A stretch of DNA of 64,000 bases, from NCBI GenBank assembly GCA_017999915.1, contig JAGNKX010000013.1:102143-166142 (forward strand). The letters run 5' to 3'. Below the pieces are notes generated by a model. That model ran no database searches and had not been told where the DNA came from. It worked only from the letters and a program-made list of their open reading frames with translations. The number at the start of each line of letters is the position of its first letter. Position 1 is the stretch's first letter. The position numbers and the translations under genes were made by a program. Below are positions 17,024 to 26,022 of the stretch, in pieces. The stretch is from Spirochaetota bacterium. Its GTDB lineage: Bacteria > Spirochaetota > UBA4802 > UBA5550.

Positions 17024-18991
17024 ATGGCGAACATCAAAGATCTATTCAATCGCCTGGACGTATCCGACCACGTTGATGAAAACGCGGTGGAGGTCTATGC
17101 CGATTCGGTGGCGCAGGCGCTGGAGCTGGCGTCCAAGGACCTGGGTATAGACGTGACCCTCCTCGATTACCAGATCCTTGAAAAGGGAACAAGGGGCCTG
17201 CTGGGCATCGGCCGGCTCCCCTACCGGGTGCTGGTGGTTCCCCTGGTGGGGAGAGAGGAACACGCCGAGCTGACCGCACTGGAACAGAAGCTCACCCGGG
17301 AAAACGTCATTCGCGGCGCCTCGATGAAGGCGAATACCGACGGTTCCTTCAAGGTCCGCGTCACGAAATCCGGCATCTGGCTCACCGTGAACCCGCCCAA
17401 GGGAAACGGCCACAAGGTCACCCTCGATGAAGTGAATAACAAGCTCTATGCGATGAAGATCGGCACCGAGGACCCGAAGATCGCCAGGGAAGTCGACAAG
17501 GCGGCGGGCAAGCCGGTGAAGATCGGATCGTGGTCGGCCAACCCGCAGTTTGACGGCACTATGAACGTTGAAATGGCCGAGGACGAAATGAGGGTCTTCA
17601 TACATTTCTCCCCGCCCCGCTATTCCGGCAGGCACATCGAGTATGACGAGGTCATCGACGCGATGAAGAAGGCCGGCGTGAAGATCGGCATTCGTGAAAA
17701 GGAGATAGAGAATTACCTGGAGGAGATGGATTATTCCAGGCCGCTCCTCGCGGCCGAGGGCACCAGGATGGTCAACGGCAGGGACGCCTATGTCGAATAC
17801 AAGGTGCGGGTCGATAGCAAGAACATATCCTTTGAAGAGGACGAGCAGGGCAAGGTCGATTTCCGCAACCTCGAGCTCCTGGAGAACGTCGTGGTGGGAC
17901 AGCTCCTGGCGGTGAAGGTCCCGGCCGAGCCGGGCGTCCAGGGCCGCACGGTCACCAACCGCCTCATGCCGCCCAAGCCCGGCAAGGACGTGAAGATCCA
18001 GCACGGCAAGGGCACCATCCTTTCCGAGGACGGGACGGAGCTCACCGCGGAGATCAACGGCCAGGTGACGTTCAAGGCCGGGCGCATCAGCGTCGAGCCG
18101 ATATACGTGGTCAACGGCGACGTGTCCCTTGAAACCGGCAATATCGTGTTCCTCGGTTCGGTCATCATCGCCGGCAGCGTGCAGGACAATTTTGAAGTGA
18201 AGGCGGCGGGCAATATCGAGGTGCGGGGAACGGTGCAGAAGGCCTTTCTCGAGGCCGAGGGCGATATCATCGTGTTCCAGGGCATCACCGGCCGCGACGA
18301 GGCGAAGATCGAATCGACGGGAGGCACCGTCTTCGCCAAGTTCATCCAGAATTCCACCGTGTTCGCCGAGAACGACGTTATCGTCCCCGAAGGCATCATG
18401 CACTCGAACGTGGACGCCGGCGGCAGGATCATCTCCATCGGGAAGCGCGCGCGGATCATCGGAGGCGTCATCCGGGCCGGCAACGAGGTGAACGCCCGGT
18501 TCCTCGGCACGGACGTTTCCACCAGGACCGAGATCCGCGTGGGGATACATCCGAAGGTGCTGCAGCAGCTTTCCGATCTCTCGTCGATGAAAACCAAGAT
18601 AGAGGAAGAACAGACCCAGCTCAAGCTCAATATCAGGACCCTGGACACACAGAAGAGGAACGCCGGCAGCAAGTTCCCCAAGGACAAGGAAAAGCTTTTA
18701 AAGGATCTCAACGCGCGGGACGCCAAGCTGACCGAGCGGATGGAAGAGATCAAGGGCGAGCTGGAAGAGGTGAATTCGTACATCGGCATGATCGAACACA
18801 AGGGCAAGGTATGCGCCGAGCGGACGGCCCATGGCGGTGTCGAGATCTATATCAAGGACACGAGCTTTATCATGAAGGATCCCTACAATCACGTGAAATT
18901 TTCCCTTGAGGGCGACCAGATCCGCATCGGCGAGTATGAGGCGCCCGAGGGTGTAGAGGGCAGGATGATCATTTCGAGAAGGAGAAGATGA
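17024..18991 (+). CDS. FapA/DUF342 family protein with Jag-like N-terminus
   Basis: A 655-residue cytosolic protein. Residues about 15-70 resemble the Jag N-terminal domain (VYADSVAQALELASKDLGI, then GTRGLLGIG). The rest is DUF342/FapA: mixed N-domain, then a right-handed beta-helix with repeating GDVSLETGNIVFLGSV-type turns (about 350-520). A coiled coil (about 520-600) and a small final domain complete it. In other bacteria FapA links to cell polarity and pili. GAGG lies 5 nt before ATG 17024; an upstream TTG at 16973 lacks a site. Confidence 0.82.
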   Translation: MANIKDLFNRLDVSDHVDENAVEVYADSVAQALELASKDLGIDVTLLDYQILEKGTRGLLGIGRLPYRVLVVPLVGREEHAELTALEQKLTRENVIRGASMKANTDGSFKVRVTKSGIWLTVNPPKGNGHKVTLDEVNNKLYAMKIGTEDPKIAREVDKAAGKPVKIGSWSANPQFDGTMNVEMAEDEMRVFIHFSPPRYSGRHIEYDEVIDAMKKAGVKIGIREKEIENYLEEMDYSRPLLAAEGTRMVNGRDAYVEYKVRVDSKNISFEEDEQGKVDFRNLELLENVVVGQLLAVKVPAEPGVQGRTVTNRLMPPKPGKDVKIQHGKGTILSEDGTELTAEINGQVTFKAGRISVEPIYVVNGDVSLETGNIVFLGSVIIAGSVQDNFEVKAAGNIEVRGTVQKAFLEAEGDIIVFQGITGRDEAKIESTGGTVFAKFIQNSTVFAENDVIVPEGIMHSNVDAGGRIISIGKRARIIGGVIRAGNEVNARFLGTDVSTRTEIRVGIHPKVLQQLSDLSSMKTKIEEEQTQLKLNIRTLDTQKRNAGSKFPKDKEKLLKDLNARDAKLTERMEEIKGELEEVNSYIGMIEHKGKVCAERTAHGGVEIYIKDTSFIMKDPYNHVKFSLEGDQIRIGEYEAPEGVEGRMIISRRRR

Positions 18992-19001
18992 GGTCGGTGT
19001 C

Positions 19002-19322
19002 ATGGCAATCAGGCCCATAGATATGCAGACCAACATGTCGCAGGTCACCGAGGTCGGAAAGGACGCCCAGGCCCGCATGGACGCCGTCGTGGGCCAGCAG
19101 CACGGCCTCGAAAAGGAGTCCGGCGAAAAGGCGCGCCTGGTGAACACGAAGCTCGACGAGGCGAAGAAAGGGGAGAGCGCCACCATCCGCGACCAGCAGA
19201 AAAAGGGGGAGCGGAGGAACGAGGGCAACCCCGGGGGGGAGGCCGGCGAGGAGAAAAAAAAGGCGCGCACCGGCAGAAGCAAAGACTCGCGGATGGGGAA
19301 TATCATAGACATTTTGAAATAA
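19002..19322 (+). CDS. Small charged coiled-coil protein
   Basis: 106 residues, not recognised. It starts MAIRPIDMQTNMSQVTEVGK and is rich in lysine, glutamate and arginine, with heptad-like spacing through residues 10-90, ending MGNIIDILK. No cysteine, signal peptide or membrane helix. It follows the FapA-like gene by 10 nt (GAGGTCGGTGTC upstream) and is probably in the same transcript. Function unknown; conserved placement after DUF342 in spirochaete flagellar clusters is my recollection, not something shown here. Confidence 0.6.
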   Translation: MAIRPIDMQTNMSQVTEVGKDAQARMDAVVGQQHGLEKESGEKARLVNTKLDEAKKGESATIRDQQKKGERRNEGNPGGEAGEEKKKARTGRSKDSRMGNIIDILK

Positions 19323-19371
19323 ATTTTTTTATTTTTTTATGAGACATAATCATTACGCCGGTCACAACAAG

Positions 19372-19399
19372 GAAGGCGCGGTTACGCAACCGCGCCTTC
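19372..19399. repeat. 28-nt palindrome, variant of the fliQ-fliR element
   Basis: GAAGGCGCGGTT (19372-19383) and AACCGCGCCTTC (19388-19399) pair perfectly around ACGC. Compared with the copy at 8862, two pairs are changed on both strands (G-C to C-G and C-G to T-A) while pairing is kept. No T-run follows. Confidence 0.75.
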
Positions 19400-19426
19400 G
19401 CCAGACATTACCGTAAGGACATCGTT

Positions 19427-20233
19427 ATGCAATTCGTCTTCTTGCTTTTATTTAACGTCTTTCTCGGCGCGGTCCTGTACCTCGTCATAAGCCTGAAGCT
19501 GGAGCGCTCCGCCACCGAATTCAGGGAGCGGCGGTTCCGCAAGGAAATGGATGAGATCATCAAGGAATTCAACGTCACCGCGGAACGGAATATCTCGCTG
19601 CTGGAAAACAGGATCAGGGCGCTCAGGCTCTTGCTTGAAAAATCAGGAGATATCAGGTCCCTCGACGTAACCCTCGATGAGGCGGGAATTGACGGGGATG
19701 GCGCCGGATCCCCGGGAGCCGTCCCCGCGGGGCACGTCCTGGAAAATTCCCCCGACGCCCCTGATCGGCCGCACCGGGCCATGCCCCGTGGCGAAGGCGG
19801 CGGAGGCGAGCTGATAAAAAAAGGCTTGCTATTAATGTTCGATAAAATTATTAATAGATTGCCGGTAAAAAAGAACGCCCTCTACGAAATGGATGACGCT
19901 GGAGCCGACATGGAAATGCCCGGTGACTTTGAAAGGGCTGAAACGGCGCCGGTTTCGAGTTTCGCGCCGGAGAGGAACGGCGCCATCATCGAAAAGGACT
20001 TGACCCGTGCGATGGAGGCGGTAAGAACGCCGGCCAGGGAAAGGCGCCCGTCCCTCACGGAAGAGGAGATCGTTGAAATCGTGGCTTCATCCGATGACCG
20101 GTACAAGCTGGTTTCGCTCCTTTTTGAGGGCGGATGCGCGGTAGAGGATATATCCCGGTATTCCGGCATCCCGGCGGGGGAAGTCAGGCTGGTCCTTAAC
20201 TTGAATAGCAGCAGGGAGTCGACCGGCATGTAG
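19427..20233 (+). CDS. Membrane-anchored coiled-coil protein
   Basis: 268 residues, not assigned to a family. One N-terminal membrane helix (residues 3-22) is followed by a charged coiled coil (about 25-75) and a long low-complexity, probably disordered region. The C-terminal about 55 residues (EEEIVEIVASSDDRYKLVSL and VEDISRYSGIPAGEVRLVL) look like a helix-turn-helix of the type found in DUF2802/DUF6115-like proteins. It lies between the flagellar operon and cheR, so a motility link is possible. TAAGGAC precedes ATG 19427. Confidence 0.55.
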   Translation: MQFVFLLLFNVFLGAVLYLVISLKLERSATEFRERRFRKEMDEIIKEFNVTAERNISLLENRIRALRLLLEKSGDIRSLDVTLDEAGIDGDGAGSPGAVPAGHVLENSPDAPDRPHRAMPRGEGGGGELIKKGLLLMFDKIINRLPVKKNALYEMDDAGADMEMPGDFERAETAPVSSFAPERNGAIIEKDLTRAMEAVRTPARERRPSLTEEEIVEIVASSDDRYKLVSLLFEGGCAVEDISRYSGIPAGEVRLVLNLNSSRESTGM

Positions 20234-20303
20234 GGGCATACACCCTGTTCGGGACCCGGTGCCGGGGAGCGTCGAACGATATTACAGCATACAGTTCTTG
20301 CAT

Positions 20304-21197
20304 ATGGCCAATGATAACAGCAACATATTTCGCAGCGAATTCGGGATCGAACCCGCCATCAAGCGGCTCTCCGAAGAGGAATTCAACAGGTTCGCCCAGC
20401 TCATCTACAATGAAAGCGGGATTTTCCTGAAAGACACCAAGATCACCCTGCTGTCGAACAGGCTGCGGAAACGTCTCCAGGCCCTCAATATCGCCGAGTT
20501 TTCCGAGTATTACAACTATCTCCAGTCGCTGAACCCGAAGGAAAAATCGATCGAATACGAGAAGATGCTGGACGTCGTTTCCACCAATGAAACGTACTTT
20601 TTCAGGAACGAGCGGCATTTCGAGGCGCTGACCCATGAATGCCTGCCGATAATAGCCAGGACCAAGCATAACAAAAAACTCAGGATATGGAGCTCCGCCT
20701 GTTCAACCGGCGAGGAGCCCTATACGATCGCCATATGCGTCAAGGAGAACATGCACCTCTTTCCCGGATGGGACATAGAGATCCTCGCCACCGACATCGC
20801 CCCCTCGGTCCTTGAATTCGCCAATGTCGCCGAGTATTCCGGCAGAAGAATAGAGAAGGTGCCCCCCGAATTCCTGAAAAAGTATTTTACGCCGAAGAAG
20901 GACGACAAGCAGACCTATATCGTCAATGACGACGTGAAAAAGCTGGTGAAGTTTTACTATCACAACTTTTTTAAGAGCGCGTTTCCAAAAGATATTGACA
21001 TTATTTTTTGCAGAAACGTAATGATCTACTTTGACAAAAAGCACCAGACGGAGCTGGTCGCCAAGTTTTACCAGTCCATACTGGATCACGGGTATCTGTT
21101 CATCGGCCATTCGGAAACGCTGCATTCGATCTCGGAAGATTTCAGCTATAAAAAAATAATGGAAGCGCCTGTGTACGTGCCGAATCCCAGGAGTTAA
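20304..21197 (+). CDS. cheR: Chemotaxis methyltransferase CheR
   Basis: CheR methylates glutamates on chemoreceptors with S-adenosylmethionine for adaptation. From ATG 20304 the product is 297 residues: an N-terminal helical domain (about 15-85), the early motif TNETYFFRNE, and the SAM-binding site WSSACSTGEEPYTIA near residue 130. The catalytic-domain strand FCRNVMIYF lies near 232. A GTG at 20259 is an alternative start; neither has a strong ribosome site. cheD follows after 3 nt. Confidence 0.94.
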   Translation: MANDNSNIFRSEFGIEPAIKRLSEEEFNRFAQLIYNESGIFLKDTKITLLSNRLRKRLQALNIAEFSEYYNYLQSLNPKEKSIEYEKMLDVVSTNETYFFRNERHFEALTHECLPIIARTKHNKKLRIWSSACSTGEEPYTIAICVKENMHLFPGWDIEILATDIAPSVLEFANVAEYSGRRIEKVPPEFLKKYFTPKKDDKQTYIVNDDVKKLVKFYYHNFFKSAFPKDIDIIFCRNVMIYFDKKHQTELVAKFYQSILDHGYLFIGHSETLHSISEDFSYKKIMEAPVYVPNPRS

Positions 21198-21200
21198 TCA

Positions 21201-21680
21201 ATGGATTTTCATCTGATCAATGTCGGCATCGCCGATTATTCCGTTTCAGCATCCCCCGACATACTCAGGACGATCCTGGGTTCCTGCGTGGGGATCTGTC
21301 TCTATGATTCGACGGTGAAAATCGGCGGCATGTGCCATATCATGCTGCCATCGATGAAGGAGCAGAACAGCTCGGCGAAAAAATACGCCGATACGGCCAT
21401 ACCCATGATGGTCGACGAAATGAAGGACAGGGGCGCCGAAACCGGCAGGATCATGGCCAAGATAGTTGGCGGGGCGCGGATGTTCAATGTCTCCGAGAAC
21501 AGCATGATGGGCGAGATCGGCAATAACAATATAGCAAAGGTGAAGGAAGTTCTGGGCGGGCTGGCCATCAGCATCGTCTCCGAGGATACCGGCGGGAATT
21601 ACGGGCGCACCATCGATTTTTATCTCGAATCCGGCATGGTCAAGATCAGGTCCATGGGCAAGGAAGAGAAGATTATATAG
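21201..21680 (+). CDS. cheD: Chemoreceptor glutamine deamidase CheD
   Basis: CheD deamidates receptor glutamines and can interact with CheC-type phosphatases. The 159-residue product has the catalytic cysteine motif LGSCVGICLYD (about 29-39), the histidine in GGMCHIMLP (about 46-54) and the later GGARMF. Starts 3 nt after cheR. It pairs with the chemoreceptor at 31489 and cheW at 27146 elsewhere in the window. CheA, CheY and CheB genes are not present here. Confidence 0.94.
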   Translation: MDFHLINVGIADYSVSASPDILRTILGSCVGICLYDSTVKIGGMCHIMLPSMKEQNSSAKKYADTAIPMMVDEMKDRGAETGRIMAKIVGGARMFNVSENSMMGEIGNNNIAKVKEVLGGLAISIVSEDTGGNYGRTIDFYLESGMVKIRSMGKEEKII

Positions 21681-21750
21681 GGATCGGCGGGGTTGCCCGG
21701 CTTGCCTCCTATTACCAGTGATAATCAGCTACACCGGCAGGTAATGATTC

Positions 21751-22617
21751 ATGGAAAGTATGACAGGCTACGCGTTTCTTGAAAAAAGCACCGAGCAGTT
21801 TTCGTACTCGGTCGAGCTGAAGTCGCTCAATTCGCGGTACCTTGAGATTTACGTCAATGTCCCGAAGATCATAAAGAACGAGGAGAACGAGCTCCATAAC
21901 CTCCTGAAGCGGCGCTTCGGCAGGGGAAAGCTCGAGCTGAATATCGATATCTTCGACTGGGTCGTCACCAAGCCCATAACCATCAATGCGGCGATGATCA
22001 AGAAATATTACCGGGAACTGCGCCACGTTCAGAAGGAGCTGGGAATAACCGACCAGCTTAACTTTGAATCGGTGCTGTCCCTCGACGGGATCAGCCAGCG
22101 CGACCGTTCGGCCATATCGCGGACCTCGCGCGGCGATATTTACGGCACCATCAACCGCGTCATCGACAAGGCCCTCGAGATGAGGGGCAAGGAGGGCGCG
22201 GCCATAAAAAAGGACCTGGTGAAGCTTGTCTCGGAGATAGGCGGCCGCGTCAGCGCGATAAAAGCCGCGGCGAAGAACTCGGTGAAGGACAAGAAGGAGG
22301 CGCTCTCGAAAAGGATCGAAAACGCCGCCGGCTCGAAGGTCGAGGACATACGCCTTTACACTGAGATCGCCATTCTGGCCGACAAGCTCGACATCAACGA
22401 GGAGATCATCCGCTTCAAGGACCATATCAATAAATTCAACGCCCTCATGAAGGGGGGCGACCAGATCGGCAAGAAGCTCGATTTTCTCGCCCAGGAGATG
22501 TTCCGCGAGGTAAACACCATCGGCTCGAAATCTAACAACTCCGAGATAGCCCACATGGTCGTGGATATCAAGAATCATATTGAAATGATCCGGGAGCACT
22601 GCAGGAACGTGGTATGA
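21751..22617 (+). CDS. yicC: YicC/YloC family endoribonuclease
   Basis: 288 residues. Begins [13 protein letters not shown], the family hallmark (M-T-G-Y/F), and ends with [22 protein letters not shown], the conserved YicC C-terminus. YicC proteins are endoribonucleases that influence small-RNA turnover. It overlaps remA by 4 nt (ATGA) and heads a conserved run yicC-remA-gmk-rpoZ. The middle is helical and highly charged, as usual. Confidence 0.92.
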   Translation: MESMTGYAFLEKSTEQFSYSVELKSLNSRYLEIYVNVPKIIKNEENELHNLLKRRFGRGKLELNIDIFDWVVTKPITINAAMIKKYYRELRHVQKELGITDQLNFESVLSLDGISQRDRSAISRTSRGDIYGTINRVIDKALEMRGKEGAAIKKDLVKLVSEIGGRVSAIKAAAKNSVKDKKEALSKRIENAAGSKVEDIRLYTEIAILADKLDINEEIIRFKDHINKFNALMKGGDQIGKKLDFLAQEMFREVNTIGSKSNNSEIAHMVVDIKNHIEMIREHCRNVV

Positions 22618-22865
22618 AAACAACACTCATCAATATCGGTTTCGGCAACGCCGTGGTCGCCGAGCGCGTCATCGTCGTCATAACGCCGGCATCGGCGTCG
22701 GGAAAGCGGCTCCGCGAGGAAGCGAAGGAAAACAATCTCCTTATCGACGCCACCCACGGCAGGAAAACGAGGGCGATCATCATCATGGACAGCAACCATG
22801 TCATTCTCTCCGCGATGCAGCCGGAAACCATCGCAAACAGGCTGATGAACCTTGAAAGCGAATAA
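22614..22865 (+). CDS. remA: RemA/DUF370 family DNA-binding regulator
   Basis: 83 residues. Starts with [20 protein letters not shown], and the [24 protein letters not shown] segment (residues 43-62) is the family signature. RemA of Bacillus binds DNA as a ring and activates matrix genes; the spirochaete role is not known. The ATG overlaps the yicC stop (ATGA) and its own end overlaps gmk. In many bacteria DUF370 is fixed between yicC and gmk, as here. Confidence 0.9.
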   Translation: MKTTLINIGFGNAVVAERVIVVITPASASGKRLREEAKENNLLIDATHGRKTRAIIIMDSNHVILSAMQPETIANRLMNLESE

Positions 22866-23481
22866 TCCGTCGATCGTCATAAGCGCTCCCTCGGGGGCGG
22901 GAAAAACCACACTGATCAACAGGCTCCTGTCGTCCGATGACCGGCTCACGTTCTCGGTTTCCACCACGACACGGCCGCGGCGCAGCAATGAAACGGACGG
23001 GAAAAGCTACTATTTTATAGCGGAAGACGCGTTCAGGGGGATGGTCGATCGTGACGAATTCATTGAATGGGCCCGTGTGCACGGTAATTGCTATGGAACT
23101 TCAAAAAAAGAGATTGACAGAATTTGTTGTATTGGAAAAATCCCGATATTCGACGTGGATGTCCAGGGTGCCAAGACCCTGAAAGGCAGGCTGGACAGCG
23201 CGGTTTACATTTTTATAGTGCCTCCCTCCCGGGAGGTGCTTGAATCGAGGCTGCGAAACCGGAAGACAGATTCAGAAGAGCAGATACAGATACGGCTGCG
23301 CAACGCTATCAGGGAAATGGAGGAATACGCGCAGTACGATTACATAGTAATCAATGACGATCTCGACGTCGCTCTGAATGAACTCCGTTCTATTGTAACC
23401 GCTGAATTATGCAAAGCAGAATATGTGAATCATATAATTATTGAAATGCTGGAGGAGTGCAGTGATAATTCCGATCGATAA
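22852..23481 (+). CDS. gmk: Guanylate kinase
   Basis: Converts GMP and ATP to GDP and ADP. The 209-residue protein has the P-loop [12 protein letters not shown] (about 10-21) and the GMP-site run [11 protein letters not shown] followed by GKSYYFI. The YGTSKKEID lid segment and [11 protein letters not shown] come next. TTG start at 22852 lies inside the remA end, an overlap of 14 nt, with no clear ribosome site of its own; translation is presumably coupled. It overlaps rpoZ by 20 nt. Confidence 0.95.
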   Translation: MKANNPSIVISAPSGAGKTTLINRLLSSDDRLTFSVSTTTRPRRSNETDGKSYYFIAEDAFRGMVDRDEFIEWARVHGNCYGTSKKEIDRICCIGKIPIFDVDVQGAKTLKGRLDSAVYIFIVPPSREVLESRLRNRKTDSEEQIQIRLRNAIREMEEYAQYDYIVINDDLDVALNELRSIVTAELCKAEYVNHIIIEMLEECSDNSDR

Positions 23482-23671
23482 ATTGCTGACGTATAACAAG
23501 AACAAATATATATTTTCGCGGGCCATAATGGAGGCCGTGGAAAAAATCGGCAACATGAAGGCCTTTCCCGAGGACGAAACCAAGTGGAAGGTCGTTCCCA
23601 ACATCCTGAAATTGATGCTGAATAACGACATCAAGTTCATCCATAACGAGGAAGCTGAAAAGGAACAGTAG
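23462..23671 (+). CDS. rpoZ: RNA polymerase omega subunit
   Basis: 69 residues beginning at GTG 23462, with GGAGG 6-10 nt upstream inside gmk. The sequence [20 protein letters not shown] followed by MEAVEKIGN matches the helix that clamps the beta-prime C-terminus. The rest is shorter and more divergent than E. coli omega, as usual in spirochaetes. Placement after gmk is a common arrangement. Confidence 0.85.
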   Translation: MIIPIDKLLTYNKNKYIFSRAIMEAVEKIGNMKAFPEDETKWKVVPNILKLMLNNDIKFIHNEEAEKEQ

Positions 23672-23673
23672 CT

Positions 23674-24609
23674 ATTACCGTCGCTCAGGAACATATCCGG
23701 TATGCGGTCCTGGTGGGGCCTACGGCGGTCGGCAAGACCGGGGTATCCCTGGCGGTGGCCGGAGATGAATTCGAGATAATATCTGCGGATTCGGTTCAGG
23801 TGTACCGGTATCTCGATATCGGAAGCGGCAAGCCGGACCGCGCCGACCGCGAGCGGGTTCCGCATCACGTGATAGATTGCGTCGAGCCGGATGTTCCCTT
23901 TACGGCCGGCGATTTTTGCAGGGAGGCGAGGAAGGCGGTCGACACGATCGTTTCCCGCGGCATGAAGCCGCTGATCGTCGGGGGAACGGGCCTCTACATT
24001 GATTCGTATTTCCAGGGCCTGTCGGAAATTCCGGAAATTCCGCCGGACGTGCGCGAGGCCGTTAGAAGAGAGGCTGAAGAACGGGGTCTGCAGGCCCTGC
24101 ACGATGAATTGGTGAGGGTCGATCCGGCTTTCGGAACGCGGATTCATCCCAATGACAGGCAGCGGATCACCAGGGGCCTGGAGGTGTACCGGGGAACCGG
24201 GATGCCCCTGTCGAGCTATTACGGCAGCAAGTGCCGGTACGGATCGGACGATACGCTCTTCATCGGTCTCACTGCCGACAGGGCCGAGCTGCAGAAAAGG
24301 ATCGACGATCGCGTCGACTCCATGATGGAGCGGGGTCTCGTGGAGGAAGTCCGTTCCCTCAGGGAGCGCGGGTTCGGTCCCGGCCTCAAGTCGATGAAGT
24401 CGATCGGCTACGCGGAGATCAACGGCTACATCGACGGCGCCATGGGCCTCGGCGAGGCGGTCGGATCGATCAAGACGGCCACCAGGCAGTACGCGAAGCG
24501 CCAGATGACGTGGTTCGGCAGGAACGGGCGGATCAGATGGTTCGGTCCCGGGGAAATATCGAAGGTCGAGGAGCTGCTGCGGCGATGGCTGCGCGGCGAA
24601 GAAATATAA
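23674..24609 (+). CDS. miaA: tRNA dimethylallyltransferase MiaA (probable ATT start)
   Basis: Adds the isopentenyl group to A37 of UNN-decoding tRNAs. The P-loop is GPTAVGKT, followed by SADSVQVYRYLDIGSGKP, HVIDCVEP and GGTGLYIDSYF. No ATG, GTG or TTG exists between the upstream in-frame stop at 23656 and GTG 23713. That GTG would delete the beta strand before the P-loop (RYAVLV). ATT at 23674, with AAGGA about 10 nt upstream, restores it and gives 311 residues. It follows rpoZ by 2 nt and is followed by hfq, its usual neighbour. Confidence 0.88.
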   Translation: MTVAQEHIRYAVLVGPTAVGKTGVSLAVAGDEFEIISADSVQVYRYLDIGSGKPDRADRERVPHHVIDCVEPDVPFTAGDFCREARKAVDTIVSRGMKPLIVGGTGLYIDSYFQGLSEIPEIPPDVREAVRREAEERGLQALHDELVRVDPAFGTRIHPNDRQRITRGLEVYRGTGMPLSSYYGSKCRYGSDDTLFIGLTADRAELQKRIDDRVDSMMERGLVEEVRSLRERGFGPGLKSMKSIGYAEINGYIDGAMGLGEAVGSIKTATRQYAKRQMTWFGRNGRIRWFGPGEISKVEELLRRWLRGEEI

Positions 24610-24636
24610 AAAAAAGAACAGGAAAAGGTTAACCAC

Positions 24637-24873
24637 ATGGCAGTACAATACAACAACCTGCAGGATCATTTTTTGAATACGGCAAGAAAAGAGAAGATCG
24701 ACATCAACATTTTTCTCGTCAACGGCGTGCCGATCAAGGGTAAAGTGTTGAGTTTTGATAATTTTACCATACTCATGGAAGTTGAAAAAAGGCAGAACCT
24801 CATATACAAGCACGCGGTTTCCACCATGGTGCCCATGCGGCCGATTCCCTACAAGGAAGAAGAAGCGAAATAA
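24637..24873 (+). CDS. hfq: RNA chaperone Hfq
   Basis: Hexameric Sm-like chaperone for small RNA-mRNA pairing. The 78-residue product shows Sm1 ([20 protein letters not shown], then FTILM) and Sm2 ([12 protein letters not shown], the YKHAIST-type motif). Residues near the start (NLQDHFLN) match the family. The C-terminal tail is short and acidic. AGGAAAAGG lies upstream of the ATG. Standard miaA-hfq pair, 27 nt apart. Confidence 0.97.
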   Translation: MAVQYNNLQDHFLNTARKEKIDINIFLVNGVPIKGKVLSFDNFTILMEVEKRQNLIYKHAVSTMVPMRPIPYKEEEAK

Positions 24874-24891
24874 ACGGAATGGTCTGACCCG

Positions 24892-25794
24892 ATGAAAAAT
24901 TTTGTACAGAAAACCATCGCAGTTCTGCTTGTCGCCGGCATCGCCTATATCCTCTTCTTTTCAGTGGAGAAAATCGATCCCGGCAGGATATGCGTCGTCA
25001 AGGACCTGCGGAGCAAAACGATAATACGCGTCGTCCGGCCCATCGCGGGAGACTATGCCTTCGCATGGCAGGGGGCGCTTCCCTGGTGGTTCCTCCTGTC
25101 GGATATGCCGGCGCAGAGGACCGCATCCATCAAGATAAAGATCGCCTTTCCTGAATTGAGCTTTTTGAAGGGCGATTATTATCATCTGTGGGTCCCCCTG
25201 AAGGTGGCGTACCGGATCAGCGGAGATACCTTCAGCGATTCGTCGAAGCTGGGAAACAACGGCCGCGACCTGGACGAGCAGGTGGGAAAATACTTCCAGG
25301 ACGAGCTCCAGAGGGAGATGGCTCCCTATCTGTCCCCGGCTTACCAGCGCGAAGCCCTGGCCGCGCAGATCGAGCCGATCCTGGCGCGGGCCCTGAAGGG
25401 CCTGGAGCCCCAGTGCAAGATCCTGGGCGTCGAAATAAAGAGCGCCGCACTGGGTGGGAATCTCCTCCTGCCGGACAAGGCGCTATACAACGAAGGCCTC
25501 GCTCACGCGGCCGATCTCCGGAAGATGGAGCGGGCCAGGGAAATGGACCTTATCGGCGTGCGGGGGACCCTGGAGCGCGAAAGGATGAAAAACGAGCAAA
25601 TGTTCGCCGACCTGATGAAAATATCGAAGATTATTAGCGCCAATCCCGACATTTTGAAATATATTTATATTGACAAATTAGGGGGCAATGTAAACGTGAT
25701 ACTCTCGTCGGACAGTTCGGGAGTTCCGCGCATGCTGGAAAATTCCGCGAAGCCGGCGAAGGGAAAGCCTCGGGAGATTGATAATCTCAGGTAG
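24892..25794 (+). CDS. SPFH/band-7-like membrane protein (tentative)
   Basis: 300 residues. One N-terminal membrane helix (about 8-25) is followed by a beta-rich domain (VEKIDPGRICVVKDLRS) and a charged helical region with AALAAQIEPILARALKGLEP-like sequence. A coiled coil (about 205-245) and an end resembling the prohibitin helix follow. This layout suggests an SPFH-type membrane scaffold, but the match is by overall shape only. It follows hfq by 18 nt and may be co-transcribed. Function unknown. Confidence 0.5.
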   Translation: MKNFVQKTIAVLLVAGIAYILFFSVEKIDPGRICVVKDLRSKTIIRVVRPIAGDYAFAWQGALPWWFLLSDMPAQRTASIKIKIAFPELSFLKGDYYHLWVPLKVAYRISGDTFSDSSKLGNNGRDLDEQVGKYFQDELQREMAPYLSPAYQREALAAQIEPILARALKGLEPQCKILGVEIKSAALGGNLLLPDKALYNEGLAHAADLRKMERAREMDLIGVRGTLERERMKNEQMFADLMKISKIISANPDILKYIYIDKLGGNVNVILSSDSSGVPRMLENSAKPAKGKPREIDNLR

Positions 25795-25865
25795 CGGTTT
25801 CGCCTGAATATTGTGCATAGATATCATTTTATAAATCACACACGGAGTGAACGAAGGAGCTGCTT

Positions 25866-25958
25866 ATGCCCTGTGGGAGAAAGAAAAAAAGAAAAAAAAT
25901 AGCTAATCACAAACGGAAAAAGCGCAGAAGGGCTAACCGTCATAAAAAGAAGCTATAA
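25866..25958 (+). CDS. 30-residue basic AURKAIP1/COX24-type protein
   Basis: A tiny gene with a strong ribosome site (AAGGAG, 7 nt before the ATG) encoding MPCGRKKKRKKIANHKRKKR then RRANRHKKKL. Two thirds of the residues are lysine, arginine or histidine. It matches my memory of the AURKAIP1/COX24 domain proteins of Bacteroidetes and related groups, which are small-subunit ribosome-associated proteins similar to mitochondrial mS38 and actinobacterial bS22. It is followed by an intrinsic terminator, so it is a separate transcription unit. Confidence 0.75.
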   Translation: MPCGRKKKRKKIANHKRKKRRRANRHKKKL

Positions 25959-25971
25959 GGTGAATTGAAAG

Positions 25972-26005
25972 GAGATTGGCTTGAGCATGATGGCCAATCT
26001 CTTTT
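25972..26005 (+). terminator. intrinsic terminator after the 30-residue gene
   Basis: GAGATTGGC (25972-25980) pairs with GCCAATCTC (25993-26001) over a 12-nt loop, then TTTTAATTTT. It sits 13 nt after the stop of the small basic protein and 20 nt before the next gene. Confidence 0.75.
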
Positions 26006-26022
26006 AATTTTACAGGTATCGC

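Noticed and set aside
17042..18550. 502-codon open frame on the minus strand
   Set aside because: Antisense to the FapA-like gene; no domain recognised and low-complexity composition.
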